Source of the DNA: Tetraselmis striata
Taxonomy: Eukaryota > Chlorophyta > Chlorodendrophyceae > Chlorodendrales > Chlorodendraceae
Length of the DNA stretch: 64,000 bases
Assembly: GCA_006384855.1 (NCBI GenBank)
Contig: VCJN01001601.1
Location: 111,498 to 175,497 of the forward strand
Direction of reading: 5' to 3'
The notes under the pieces were generated by a model. The model ran no database searches. It saw only the letters and a list, made by a program, of their open reading frames with translations, and had not been told where the DNA came from. This document shows, piece after piece, positions 1-11,544 of this stretch. The first letter of the stretch is position 1; each line of letters starts with the position of its first letter. Both the position numbers and the translations under genes were made by a program.

Positions 1-1007
1 CATAGCTCGGAATCCAATGTGGCCCTGCACGGTGACAAATTTCCTCCAGAAGTCCCTTCCCAAGCCAAAAAAAAACAGGTGGAACGGCGCGAGGGGGAAG
101 AGGTTGATCATGTTGACATAGCCCAGGACCACATGCACATGGCACACGCCATGGCAGCCAGTGTTCTGCTTGGCCTCCGCCAGCCGGGTTGTGTTGAACG
201 CACGCCGGGCAAGGCGCGTGATTCACTGGACAAGTCATCGCCTTGATGGACGGTTACCAAGCGAGCCTCCCCGTCCGCATCCACAGTGGGGTGCTCCTGG
301 GCAGCCGCCATAGCCTCCACAACCTGCCACGCCGACCGGGTGGGTGCGTGTGATTCCATACAACCGCAGTTGAGTGGTGCCACCAGCACGCAGGCCGGGC
401 CCACTCACCTCTGAACGCAGAAGGTCCACAATGTCACCGTCCTCGAAAACAGCGCGCCACTGGGTCGCCCCGCCGTAGTCCTCCAACACCCACTCGGTAA
501 CGACGCCGGTTATCACGCCGTAGTGCCATACTCCCCGGAACTTCTTGGCGATGACCTTCATGTAGAAGTCGCCGGGATCGCCTTTCCATATCACGCCCTC
601 ATCGCGGGTTCGACGCCCGCCGGCGGCCACGCAGGCGCGTCGATGTCCATACCGTCTTCGCCAACGGGGTCCTCCCCCACGCCCATCACATCGTCCACCT
701 TCGAGCCGCCGTCGTCCGAGACCGGCGCCGGCGGGCCGTTTCCGACGGCTGCAGCTACTCCTGCTGCCGCGCTTGTTGCTGCTGTTGCTGCTGCTGCTGC
801 TGCCGCCCCTGCTGCTGCTGGTTGTGATAAGGCGGCCTTGCGGCGCAACTTAGCCGCACGCTTCAACGAGTGGCTACAGTTCGGGTATTTCCGGAAGTGC
901 CGCTCTCGCGCCGTCCTTTCACTACTACCCGTCACGATGCCGTGGCAGTGCTTGCATGTGTACACGCCATCCTTCGACACACTCGCTATCCATCCCTTTG
1001 CCGGCAT
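1..1007 (-). CDS. Partial BED-type zinc finger plus Tudor-like gene, possibly transposase-derived; runs off the left edge
   Basis: Reading leftwards from an ATG at 1007, the first exon encodes a BED-like zinc finger (C18-x2-C21, H37, C44), a basic stretch and an alanine-rich run from GCT/GCC repeats. In another frame, 600-410 encodes a Tudor-like module: KKFRGVWHYGVI, then FEDGDIVDL. It ends at a strong GTGAGT donor (408). Further left, about 350-215 reads VEAMAAAQEHPTVDADGEA. Then 180-1 reads, in a third frame, MINLFPLAPFHLFFFGLGRD and continues past the edge. Frame changes may be introns or frameshifts; I could not phase all of them. BED fingers are known DNA-binding modules of hAT and related transposases, and Tudor-like domains of this form read histone marks. 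Coupling the two suggests a transposase or a gene derived from one. No catalytic domain lies inside the window, so the family is not proven. Confidence 0.5.
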
Positions 1008-1009
1008 GC

Positions 1010-1560
1010 CTGCTGCCGCGCGCGGGGGGCGGGGGGGGGGGTTGAGAGTTGGGGTGGATGTAACCCACCACCGGCAGGCAACACAGATGCGAGTGCGCGG
1101 CTGTCCGCGCTTGATTCAACGGTGAGCGGCGGTGACCGTGAGGCGACCCCGTACTTCATGCGCGTGCTGGGGCGTTACACAATCATCAGCAGTTAGGGCG
1201 GCTGCATTAAAACGCGCACCTACGAACACCACCTACCGCCTACCGCCTACCGTACCACCTACATCCGCCCACACCTCCGCCCGTCGTGCCGCACATCGCG
1301 GCACACCGCGGGGTCAGCGGTCAGCGATGTGCGGTCAGCGATGTGCGGCGATGTGCAATGAGTGCGTACATCCGCCTGTACTTAGCCCGGGTGCTCCGCG
1401 TCGGCGGGCGACACGCGAGCCCGCGTGCGCATATCAATTTGATGAAATTATGGAAACGAGAAATTCATATAGTACTTTACAGGTCGCGCGCGATAGTCGT
1501 CGCTACTGGGTATGAAATCCACGTCCCTCGTCCGTCCCGTATCGTCCCCGTATGTCGTCG
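1010..1560. other. Intergenic, low-complexity, no gene seen
   Basis: Starts with an interrupted G run (about 1026-1042), followed by short direct repeats of TACCGCC and GATGTGCGG type around 1235-1350. No ORF here shows recognisable protein motifs. The right end joins the DIRS-like remnant without a visible terminal repeat. Confidence 0.4.
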
Positions 1561-1604
1561 TTCGTCACCAGTAGGGCACATTTACGTCACATCTGAATCT
1601 CACA

Positions 1605-2155
1605 GTGATGCACGACATCTCCATCAGGCCCCGGTACATCCAGTCTGCAGCCAACGTTTGGGCGGACCGACTCAGCAGGGAGCTGAACGACTCCGACTGG
1701 CAGCTCAATCCGTGGATATTCGCGTACCTGCAGCGCTTGTGGGGTCCGCACACTGTCGACAGATTTGCGTCGATGGAAAATACGCAACTTCCGCGGTACA
1801 ATTCCCGCTGGCGCGACCCGCGTTGCGAAGCGGTGGATTCCCTCCATTTGCCGGACGAGTTCTGGCGCAGGGAACACAATTATTGCAATCCCCCGTGGGG
1901 TTGTTGGACGATTTGGCGGACAAACTGCGACAGTCGGGCGCGGCCGCCACGGTCATCGCGCCTCACTGGCCAGGACGGCGTTGGTACCAGTTGCTGCAAG
2001 ACCTCGCCACCGAGACGATCGTCTACCCGCCTACCCGCGACCTCTTCTTTCGTGGGCGGCGGGGAACGCGCGGGGGGGTCGGACGGCCCGGCTGGAGCGT
2101 CGTGGCCTTTCGGCTGCCACGCCGGCATGGCTGCACCTCCGCCGTCGGTCGCTAG
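1605..2155 (+). pseudogene. RNase H tail and methyltransferase-like region of a DIRS-type polyprotein, frameshifted
   Basis: The first frame carries the RNase H terminus (IQSAANVWADRLSRE). It is followed by the conserved block WGPHTVDRFASMENTQLPRY and then HNYCNPPW, a DPPY/NPPW-type motif. This is the methyltransferase-like segment known from DIRS polyproteins. At about 1901 the homologous reading moves to another frame (GLLDDLADKLRQSGAAATVI, APHWPGRRW), so one base is missing. There is no reverse transcriptase upstream: the element was truncated somewhere 5' of 1600. The downstream recombinase ORF overlaps the end of this region in a third frame, which is usual for DIRS elements. Confidence 0.75.
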
Positions 2156-2163
2156 GCCGGGCT

Positions 2164-3435
2164 ATGGCCGTGCAGCCGTCGCTGCAGTACAGTGTACAGT
2201 ACCCGGGCCGCCTGTCCCACGCTCGACGCGCGCGCTACCGGCTTGCGATGCGCTCCGGCTCTGAAGCGCCCTGGTCGGCATCGATGGCGGCCGAGCTCCG
2301 GTCTTTGTTGGGCACCGCCGACGACGTTGGTCAAGCGGCGCTCGGGTTGCTTACGGGGTCGCTGGCTGCCGGCACCTACCGCAACTACGACAGCGGCATG
2401 CGCTCTTTCGCTACTTTCTGCGAACAAGAGGGCTTACGCCCGCTGCAGGCTACTACCAGCACGATCGTCCGCTACACTGCATGGCTGGGCTTGCAAGGTA
2501 CCGTCGGCGCGGAGTCCCTTCAGCAGTACTACTCGTCCATCAACAAATACTTCCGCGACCATCAGCGCCAGCCTGTCGCCCTCGGCGAGATGGTGGCCGA
2601 CGCGCGCCGCGGTCTGGCCATCCAGCAAGAGCGTCTTGCGGCGGAAGACGTCCGCGTCGCCCTGCCTGCGCCCGTTGCGGCTGACATCCTGGACACCGCG
2701 ATTGGATTTCGGCGGACATTGGTGTGGGAACCCGCTACTATTGCGGACATCCGCGCTTTCAGAGCCGCGCTCGCGACGATTACGGCGTACGTCTTCGTGT
2801 GCCGCACGGAGTCCGGCATTAGCTGCGAGACCGGTGATTTAGTGGTCGACCGACCGTCCGGAAGCATTCTGTTGTACGTCCGCAAACAGAAAGGCGACCA
2901 GCGTACGAGGGTTTCCGCTAAGCCCCTGATAAATCTGCCCATCGCCGCCGTTCCGGACTTCGCTGACCTGCTGGAATGGTACACCATCAGTCGCGACGCC
3001 TACTGCCGCCGTCTCTACGGCGCCAGCCCGCCGCCCAAGTTCTGGAGCGTCTCCCCGCCGGAGTCTTCCGCCACTTGGTCGGTTTCAGCCACTCTTACCG
3101 AGTGGTTACGGGAAGCCTACTTGGCGGCAGGCGCCCGACCTCCCACCGGTTTCAAGTGGACATCGCACAGTTTACGCAAGGGCGCCGCTTCCGCAGCAAG
3201 CTGCATCGGCGTCCCCTTGCCGGCCATCAAACACATGGGCGATTGGTCGAAGAACAGCGACGTGGTCACAGGGAAGTACATATATACATCGACCCGACCA
3301 TGCGCCCGACTCCTGCGGCCTGGAGGTTCTTCGGCTGGCTCGTCCCCGTCCGGCCGCCGGCCTAAGCTACCTGTGCTAGCCTTTGGTTTTCGTCTCTGGC
3401 AAACAGTGCCTCCTTGGGTAAATGGTCATATGTAG
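2164..3435 (+). pseudogene. DIRS-type tyrosine recombinase, frameshifted at the C-terminus
   Basis: An open frame from ATG 2164 (423 codons) encodes an N-terminal SAM-like core-binding region (TYRNYDSGMRSFATFCEQEG) and a catalytic domain. The box II signature SHSLRKGAAS has H at about residue 335 and R three residues later. It is followed by MGDWSKNSDVV, the usual G-x-W position. The catalytic Tyr should follow in the form YIDP. In this frame the text becomes GKYIYTSTRPC, while the expected IYIDPTMRPTPAAWRFFGWL lies in another frame from about 3280 to 3365. One frameshift therefore sits at the catalytic Tyr. The rest is well kept, so the break may be recent, or may be a sequencing error. Confidence 0.8.
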
Positions 3436-3724
3436 TCATCTAGAGGTTTACAGTACATTAGCTATGTTGTACTGCGCACGACCCCCGAGGTCGGCGCACG
3501 GACTAAGGCCTGCCGGCCCGCACCAGCACTACGACCTGAGGGATCCACCCTCGGGCACCGGCACTCTCTGCTTTGCGCTCGCCTCAACCGGCTCGCGCAC
3601 CCACCCACCCTCAGCCATTTTTTTGCGCTAGGAGACACCCAGGCCAAGCATGTGGTTCTTGTCTTAGCCTTCGATGTAAGCGAGCTGACATTCTTTGGCA
3701 AACAGTGCCTCCTTGGGTAAACCA
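3391..3724 (+). repeat. Pair of ~27-bp direct repeats behind the DIRS-like recombinase
   Basis: TGGCAAACAGTGCCTCCTTG plus GGTAAA occurs at about 3398-3424 and 3693-3720, both plus strand, about 295 bp apart. Position and orientation match the B1/B2 parts of split direct repeats in PAT/TOC-like elements. The A parts are not visible because the 5' end is missing. Confidence 0.6.
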
Positions 3725-3784
3725 CCGTATTATTTATCGCGCGTCGATACGAGTACCCGTTAGTAATATTAATTTTATAATATA

Positions 3785-3945
3785 CATCAGTGCCTTAACA
3801 AAATTAACAGCAACTATGAAAGGTTGCCAGCAAAACAGAGACATAAGCCCGAAACCAAGGTCGAGCAGGATGCCAGGGAGCCAAGAACCAAGGGAGAGCC
3901 AAGGGAACCACGAAGTCGCCAAGCTGCCAGGAACCAAAGGGACCA
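3785..3945 (-). repeat. Dispersed repeat, inverted copy of 18912-19100 (reverse transcriptase 3' tail)
   Basis: The minus strand matches 18912-19100, which lies directly behind the decayed reverse transcriptase at 16.6-18.9 kb. The shared text includes GCACTGATGTA at one end and alternating GGTTCC/GGCTCC words. The simplest reading is a 5'-truncated insertion of the same LINE-like element, leaving only its tail. Both copies can be read as a basic peptide (KATVKGSEQKR at the other copy), but without coding support. Confidence 0.55.
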
Positions 3946-4019
3946 CCGCCCCGGGGTAGCCATCAGCCGCGGCGAGGACGCTTGCAACCAATGACTCGGG
4001 TCATATCAACCCGTTAGTA

Positions 4020-5480
4020 CCTACATGTATTGGTGTGAAAATAACCATCAAGCAATACTAAAAGGTCAACACAGACCGCTGTAAAGCAGGTACGGGTACC
4101 AATACAAGTATTGGTGCTGCCAATTAGTCTTGCAGAATGCTTCAGCAATTTGCTTGATGACTATAACGGAGCGTCGCCTACCCTGGGCTTTCCATAATTG
4201 GATCGCTGCCCAAACAACCGCCGTGCGGGTGAGACGCTGCAAGGATTTCACCGGTTCCAGTCCTATCCCGGGGAGCGAAGAAAACAAACTTGTGGCCGCC
4301 AGTGAGAGAGCAGAGTAGAGAAACCTCAAGATAGTGCTACGAGTAGCGCTACTACATATCAATCATGCATTCGAGTCTATAACGATGCCAACGATGTCGG
4401 GGCGAGTGTGACGACGAGGCGGCCGCTGCTGCTGCACCATCCAGCGACGGTCGCCGAAGTCCCAAACCCATAGTTGGCCAGGGGTGGTTACAGACACCAC
4501 GATGAGACGCCAGGCACGCCAGGTGGTAGAGATGCCCCCCGCGGGGCAGCTACATGTTGTCGTGGTCCTTGTGACGAAGCGACGATATGTTGCAGTAGGA
4601 GGCGTCGGAGACGCATCGGCACGAGCCGCACAAACGCCTCCCATTGCGAGCACAAGCAAACGTTGCTGAAGCATGATTGGGGCGAGGGCAACGAGCCCTC
4701 TCAAAACACCGGCGCATGAGCGGCGCCAACCGCCCCGTTAGTGACATATCAATTACGATAGTAGTTCCGGAACACCACAACATGTAACGACCGTTGATGC
4801 CACGACGCCATGTTGCGAGGACACGCGGACCAGCGGGTTGCAGTGTCTTGCGGGACAACAAGTGGTCGCCCCGACGACACGGACGCCCTCCTCCGTACGC
4901 GCCGATTTGTTGCGGTGGGCGTAGTTGTTGTCGTTGACAACCGTGACGAGCAGCGGCCATGGTGCCGAGCGCCGCCACCTCACCTAAACCTCAAGAGTTG
5001 ACTACTGCGAGAGGGCGCTCCACTGCGAGGGCCCCGAAGGCATGTAATGCGACTCGACTTCATGGAGTTGAGGTTTAACACCCCCCCCCCCCCCCCCCCC
5101 CAACGGGGACCCCGCCCCCAACTCCAATTCCTTGCCGTGCGCATCGCAACCCGAAATCGTCCCAACTGCAAAGCCATGGCAAAAACGGAAAACGACCTCG
5201 GGCGCACGAGTAGGGAAAACCACATTACCGAGGGGCTGTCTGTCGCTGCCTGATGTTGTAACGCATTTGCGCGGCACGTCGATTCACTACCGGGTGCACC
5301 TCGGTGCGGACTTGTTCAGCCTCGGTGACCCTCGCGCGCACAAGTACGCGAAGCCGCTGCCGAAGGCATGGATGTGGAAGATGACAAACGAGCTGCTGGT
5401 GGCTGTCCTAAGTATGCCCCCGGCCGGGAACGCAACAGGGCTCGCGGGCGATGATGGGGCGTATACCAAAACCCGATGGT
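4020..5480. other. No convincing gene; contains a 21-base C run
   Basis: Several ORFs of 60-140 codons exist on both strands but none shows a recognisable domain or a splice pattern. A minus-strand frame at 4704-4363 (GQLWVWDFGDRRW) looks somewhat protein-like and may be a worn transposon piece. A run of 21 C lies at 5081-5101. Confidence 0.35.
5081..5101. repeat. Homopolymer, 21 C
   Basis: An uninterrupted C run. Similar long G/C runs occur at 8842-8857, 26051-26072 and 53369-53391. True length is uncertain, because such runs are often wrong in assemblies. Confidence 0.9.
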
Positions 5481-5866
5481 AACAGGTACTTAACCGCTTG
5501 AAACCACTGAATACCGCGTACGGGTCGCACTGGGACAGTTTTCGTCCGTTAGGAAACCCCATAAACACGTTTAGAACGTACCGTAATGTTGTAGCCTGAT
5601 GTGGGGCGGCGTTGTACCGGTACTGCTAGCATTGAGTGTTTAAGGAGTGTTTGGATATATAATTCAACCCACCCACCCACCGCATGGGCGGGCCCGACGA
5701 CCGTCATTGGGCCTCGAAATCGCGGGCCCTTCCTCCGCCCCCATTCCCAGCCCACCCCCGGCTGGGGATGGGGGCGGGGATCGTGCACGGGTGGCGCCTT
5801 GGTAGCCCTTGGCCCCGCCCGTGCTGCCACTGCCACGGAGGAGCAGTGTGAGCGGGACACCGGCGT

Positions 5867-6460
5867 CTCACGTCGTTGCTGGTCCGGTCAAGTCCCCGTT
5901 CGCTGTTCTTTGAGCACCCTCTCCCCTTCCTGTCCTGTCGGCGCCTCCACATCACATTCGGCCTAGTGCCGCTATTGGAGTGGCCCGGGATGTTCGGCGG
6001 AAGGGGACGCGGCCGAGCTGGCGGCGGATCTGGCGCTGGGCGGAACAACGCGGGCTGGACACCGGCGTCTTACGTCGTTAGGTTGCTGGTCCGGTCAACT
6101 CCCCGTTCGCTGTTATTTGAGCACCCTCTCCCTTCCTGTCCCGTCGGCGCCTCCACATCACATTCGGCCTAGTGCCGCTATTGGAGCAGTGGCCCGGGAT
6201 GTTGTGCTGTGGAAGGCGTTCTACGTTTGGCGGAAGGGGACGCGACCGAGCTGGCGGCGGATTTGGCGATGGGTCTGTTGCACACCCATGGCGCCCCGTT
6301 CTGGGTTGGACCCCCCCACTTCCGCTCCTTGCTGCGAGACCTCTACTTCGAAGCCCCTTTCCTGTCGGCGCCTTCACATCACATTCGGCCTAGTGCCGCT
6401 ATTGGAGTGGCCCGGGAATGTGTGCTGGGAGAGCGTCCCTACTGCGTGGAGCGGCGGCTG
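5867..6460 (+). repeat. ~200-bp tandem repeat, about 2.6 copies
   Basis: The unit contains CACATCACATTCGGCCTAGT, GCCGCTATTGGAG and GCGGAAGGGGACGCG. Copies start near 5867 and 6066, and a shorter third copy covers about 6335-6440. The copies differ by small indels and share no single open frame, so a coding role is unlikely. Confidence 0.75.
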
Positions 6461-6479
6461 GCTGGTGGCGACGCCTGAT

Positions 6480-7985
6480 CGGTGGCTGTCATGGCGGTTC
6501 CCGCCTCGTGTGACCCAGCTGGATTTTCTTCTGGATTTCTGTATGGATTTCTTGAATTTTGCAGCTAGCACATGTAATCAGTGTTTAAGGAGCGATTCCT
6601 CGCTCCACAGCGATTCCTCGCGCTAGTATTTCTTTTTTTTGTGATTTCCTGATATCGCCTTCTACTGCTGCTAGCTCATGTAAATCGTTCAAGGAGTATT
6701 ATTAATCTTTGTGTACCAGCCACGTATGTAGCAGCCGATTGTGTAGCAGCCGATTATAGCAAAATAATTGTATAACACATCCAATTCTTCATATTATTTA
6801 TCGTAATTAAATCATCCTTGTTTTATTATGATACATGGCGCCGAATAGCGACCACTGCCTGCCCGCGCACGGACTTCCACCGCGAAGGGGCTCGCTGATG
6901 ATGCGCAGTGCATGATGCGCTGCTCGTCGGGTACCGGTACCTGCCTATAACCGGTAGCCGTAGCAACTGCAGCGCGCGCATTATCACCGGAGCACCGGTA
7001 TTAACGGTATTTTCACCTGCCGACTACCACTCGGCACGCCTGCACACCACCCCTACAACATCGACGACAGTACGTAGGAACGTACAGCTGCCGCCCAGAC
7101 TGCTCTCTGGAGGCCAAAAGCCGCTTTTGCGCACCGGACGTGGAGCAAACACCCCGCACTCGCCGACGCGGGCTGCAGCCGACGTGATGACGGCCTACAG
7201 TGATGGCGGGTACATGCCGAGCTGGAGGCCGACCGCGCAGCGCGCGTTAGACATCGGTACGCTACTGCAGCCTGCGATGGTGCATCGTCTGTAGTTTCGT
7301 TAACCCTAAGTCCATATGCCTGCTGCTGAGTTCTTCGGGGTGTAGGTTGGGCATGGTTGATGTGTTGGCGATGCAAGTGCGTGGGAGGGACGCGAGGAGC
7401 GGGCTCTTGGTGCTGCTGTTAAATAGTGAGGCGGGTCATGACAAACCCTCACCGTTAGAACACTACTGAAAACACGTTACAAACGCGAGCGTGCGGCGCA
7501 CTCGGGATATTGCTTGCGATATCTCCTCTCGTGTGTGCTACTCAGGAGCATGTGAATATGCTATGGGCGTACACACAGCTTCGACACATTCCAACTTGCA
7601 CCCGAGCCATTTCACGTTTATACTCGCACCGGGAACGAGTCGTCTTGATTCTAAGCTAGTGCGATTCCAAATTTCTAAGCAGTCACACTGAACAAAGGCG
7701 AGCCCCCACAGAATTTGGCGAAATTGCAGACGCTAATAAACAAGAACGTAAACGTATACTGTGGGATGTCAAATGTGCAAATGTGCAAATCCATGGCAAA
7801 ATGTGCTTACGTGGTGGTGGCGTGTCAACGCAGGTTCCACCGACCTGAAGGCAGCTCGGGACCCCGTGGCGAGAGGCGCCAGCTTCGACACGCCCAACCA
7901 GGTGTGCCGCTCTTCCCGCTCTTGCCAGGGCTGCTCGCTTGACTGCGCACTCCGCCCATCAGAGGTTTTCCCTATTGTACGTATC
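6480..7985. other. Intergenic, AT-rich in part, no gene seen
   Basis: 6540-6830 is AT-rich with repeated TGTAGCAGCCGATT words (about 6727-6757). The remaining ORFs are short and without recognisable motifs. It probably contains the upstream region of the gene that starts near 8.0 kb, possibly with an earlier non-coding or small coding exon I could not define. Confidence 0.35.
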
Positions 7986-8019
7986 AGCATGCCGCGTCCT
8001 GTCCCGACAGAAATATACC

Positions 8020-10892
8020 ATGAACCAGCGGTCCACCCAGCCCGTGATCAACCACTGGACGCGCGTGAAGCAGGACGGCACCACCAAGCCCGATCCCGAC
8101 ATCAACCGTTCCAGGGACTATGCTGAGAACAAATGCGAGTCCCCCTGCACTGAAACCTGTCAGTGCCACATTGAGCTCATCGCCGCACGCGCCAGCTGCT
8201 CCTCAGAGTACGCATGCGGTGCAGGTTGCATTGGGCAGCCAGGGGCGTGCGCTCACAAGGGCACCGCGGCGTGCCATTGATCCGCGCTTTGCTATGCTGC
8301 AGATCGTGCGTACAACGACTCTGTGGCCATAGGCCAGGCGGTGCCTCACCAAACCATCCCAGGCGTCGTGCAAGTTGCGTCAGCCACCCAAAACCTGGTG
8401 GATGAGTTCGAGCAGCGAAGGTATCATACACGCATACGCGCATGCCGACTGTGCCACAGCCAATTACACCCCCAGCCCCCATGGCCGCACTCTGTGAGCT
8501 GTATGTACGCTGAGCATTCATGCGAAGGTGTGTAGCGCATGCTGCATGAAACTGGGTGCCCGCTTGGACTTATGCGCATCATGGTTGCCGCTCTGGTCCA
8601 GGACACGCGGCATCCCTGGGTACACGGGAAAGCAGCCGCAGCCATTTCAGAGGCGGCCGGAGAAGGCCGAAGGTAAGCGACATGGGGGAGGGACTTGGCG
8701 ATGTATCCCTCAGCGGCGCTGGGATGGAAGCACCGTACCGTAGCACTGGGTAGTCTCTCATTGGATTGCTGCCTGTGAAGTCCGTTGTGGTGACGCTGCC
8801 AGGGCTCCACTGTTTTCCTGTCATGTCCCCAAACGGGGGAAGGGGGGGGGGGGGGGGCACTGCGGCATGCGGAGGTCGTTCGAAACCCCCGCAGAGGGAA
8901 GTCCATGGGTGGGGCATTCCATGGTGGACACCCCTACTCACAGCCCATGCGGCTGCGTAATGCTGTGTTCACGATGTGTATGTGTGTGCGTGTGTCTCTC
9001 ATAGAGGCGGGCGATCCCTCCAAGCTCTACGGCCGGGGCGGCTCGAGCGTGCGCAAGCCCTGGAGCCGAGGCATCGCCGGCTACACTGGCCACCAGCCAG
9101 CGCAGGAGTACCTCCGCTCCGGCAGGTTGCCCCCTCCTCCGCACCCAGATGGCTGTGGGCATTGCCCCGCTCATTGCCTGTGCACTTTTTCAGCGTCGAA
9201 TGCTGCCTACTTACTGCCGTGTGCACCCAACCTCCGCAACGCGCAGCGAGCTTGAGCGCCACGGGGTGTACCTGACCATCGACTTAAACAGCAAGGCGGG
9301 CCGTCATGTGAGTGTCCCTCCGTACACGGCGCTGTGTCGCATGTCATTCACATGGAACTGCCGTCTCCGGCTCTGACAATGTGTGCTTGTTTATCTCCCT
9401 CACAGGAGTACAACCTTGCTCCCGACAGGGACATGGACGACGAGGTAGGTCGCTGCACTGCCGTTACTGGTTTACTGCGGCTAACAGCTGCGTTGCATCA
9501 GGGAGGAGGAAGTCAATTATTATATATGTTGTGTGATCTGCAATGTTTTTAGCCCTTGCGGAGAACACGCAACTTTGGTGCCAACAGCTGCGGTGGCTGG
9601 TTCTGCGCAGACAATGTCGAGCCCAATTTCAAATCACAGCTCGAGCAGCCAAAAGGTATTCAAGAACAACATGGTTGTCGGCAACGCCCCCGAGGACATT
9701 GCGCGCAGGAAGATTGAGGAGGCGCTCCAGTACGGCGACCCGATGATTGAGCATGAGGGGTCGGTGGCCACCCTGAGGCTGTCCACCAAGTACCACAAGG
9801 CGCCTCCGCGCGAGCAGGAAGGCAACCTCCCCAAGCCACCAGGTGTGCCGTCATCCCCTGTCCTGCTTTGCCCGCCGCTGTGTGCCTGTACCCGTGATTC
9901 CAGGGCGGTGATTGAGGTGCGCCATGGGATGCAGTCGACCATCCCAAGCCGGGGCCCCTAGCGGAGGGGAAAGGCGCATGGAAGACCACAAAGGGAGACG
10001 CTCTTCATGCTCCTGCTGCGGAGTGCGACTTTGACTGGTGCGCACCCGATCATGCAACCGCGTCATGGCGGGCCTGCCTCTGCCCCGTCCCTGTGTGTCC
10101 ACTCCAACCTGTCTAAAACCAACCGCGCCCACATTTATGCTGCGATAGTACACTGTGCCATTTAATTGTGTTTTTGGATCCGAAAAATGATATATTGGTT
10201 TGCAACATGGTGTCGGGAGATCCAAAAGGCTGTTGTGGTTCAATTCTGTACATATATTTGATGTCCTCTTCATCTCTTCGCAGGGTGGTCAGAATTTATG
10301 TACCGCGTAACAGCATTAGCCTGATCGCTTTATAAGCATATCGCTAGTGTACAGCGAACCGGAAGCATGGTGACGTCGCCTTGTTCTGTCCCCAATCACG
10401 GCTCGCATCGGTCATGTAGCTTTCAAAGTGAGAAGAAAAAGTAGAGGACTCGGCAACATTGGGAAAGGTGGGTGCAGGGGGACATATGCGGTGGACAGGG
10501 CAACGAAGCACCACTGCAATGTGCCTGTGGTGTGAAACATGCGAGGCGGGTCTCACCCGCATCACGCGTGTCCCAGGTTCATGTCGGAGCCGAAGCCTGT
10601 GGACAAGCGGCCGGTGGCTTCCAAGCCATCAACGCACTGGAACACCATTTCTGAGATGATTGAGCACAATGGTAAGGACATTGCGACCTGATGCTACGGC
10701 ATGCATGTCAGTGTCTGCCGGCTGCCTTGTCATGCGCGCACGGCACGCACACTCTCACGGTAGCACGTTTTCGCAGGCCCGCATGCAGGCCGGCCGCGTG
10801 TGCCCTACGAGGCCGTCGCTCAGAGAGGGAGGCCAGTCGCGTACGGCGGCGTGAAGAACAGTGTGCGGACATACATTGCGAAGCAGCTGTGA
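8020..10892 (+). CDS. Multi-exon gene with GIPGYTG/GIAGYTG motifs; probable ciliary microtubule-associated protein (CIMIP2/FAM166-like)
   Basis: Phase-consistent exons: 8020-8158 (MNQRSTQPVINHWTRVKQDG), 8303-8420, 8602-8672, 9005-9125, 9247-9307, 9406-9444, 9611-9842, 10577-10671 and 10777-10892 (ending RTYIAKQL, TGA). Junctions through 9842 and the final junction join in frame. The link from 9842 to 10577 is off by one base, so one small exon or a boundary there is unresolved. The start is uncertain: an ATG at 7989 is in another frame, and an upstream exon is possible. Two motifs stand out: TRGIPGYTGKQPQPF and SRGIAGYTGHQPAQEY. G-I-P-G-Y-T-G repeats are typical of the CIMIP2/FAM166 family, microtubule inner proteins of axonemes. 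This call rests on those motifs only; an axonemal role implies a flagellated host. Intron 7 contains a segment duplicated downstream (10076-10325). Confidence 0.7.
8842..8857. repeat. Homopolymer, 16 G, inside an intron
   Basis: A G run between exons 8602-8672 and 9005-9125 of the GYTG-motif gene. It lies in the intron, so it does not affect the reading frame. Confidence 0.85.
10076..10325 (+). repeat. Segmental duplicate, copy 1 (intron of the GYTG-motif gene)
   Basis: Shares with 11755-12160 the words CCAACCGCGCCCAC, TTTATGCTGCGAT and ACTGTGCCATTTAATTGTGT. Further on both have a pyrimidine tract with CAGGG, then TCAGAATTTATGTACCGCGT or its variant. Copy 2 carries an extra AT-rich insertion. 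A third shared block, GCAGATATTCTGGCGTCTGC, lies at 11035 and 12378, so the duplicated unit is larger than this segment. Confidence 0.75.
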
Positions 10893-11544
10893 GAGGCTGT
10901 CACACACTAGCCCTCTGTCAACTCGTGTTTGGCGAGCTGAAGTGTTTATAGAAGAATTCGGCATCGAATGCGGATGCGGTACCTGCGATCAAGCATGTAG
11001 CAATCCCAGCAATATCCGCAATTGTTCTGCAACATGCAGATATTCTGGCGTCTGCCTCGATGTCCAAATGATGCGTCAACTTGGTTGCCTTTGAGCCGGC
11101 GTGGCTACTCTTGTGGCTAACCGCCCCTCCATGACAGCATGGCTGGTACCGGCTGCACCAAATGGGGTGACTACACATCTAATAGCTATACCGTCACAGA
11201 CATCCACCCCGGCTTGGAGTGGGAGTCATGCATTGTGCATCAACCACGCGCTCATCTCATCATGCCCACAGTCTCTGGCCGCCTGAATGCACAGCTCCGC
11301 ATCACAGGCGCAGCGCTGCCCTCGTGCCCAGTGCAATGCCGCTAGGGTCGAGTGTGTGCCCCTGTGTCCCCGGCGCCGCAAACAATGGAGGACAGTGCCG
11401 CAGACAATGCCGAGCCTCCATTCGGACCCTCATCGGGGATATGGTCGCGATATCGCGATACCAAACAAACGCCACACCAGTAACCGCATACAAGAAAGGC
11501 CAGATACGAAAAAGATACGAAAAAAACAAAAAGGCGCACAACCA

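Larger units (their letters stand above)
1560..3724 (+). mobile_element. 5'-truncated DIRS-like tyrosine-recombinase retroelement
   Basis: The order is the end of RNase H, then a methyltransferase-like region, then a tyrosine recombinase, as in the 3' half of DIRS elements. The reverse transcriptase core and 5' terminal repeat are missing. After the recombinase, a 27-bp sequence starting TGGCAAACAGTGCCTCCTTG occurs twice, at about 3398 and 3693. This fits the split direct repeats at the 3' end of PAT/TOC-type relatives. Two frameshifts, near 1901 and 3280, mark it as a dead copy. Confidence 0.75.

Noticed and set aside
4195-4275. tRNA-like or snRNA-like segment with GGTTCCAGTCC
   Set aside because: The T-arm consensus GTTCRA is not met and no cloverleaf with a D-arm could be drawn.
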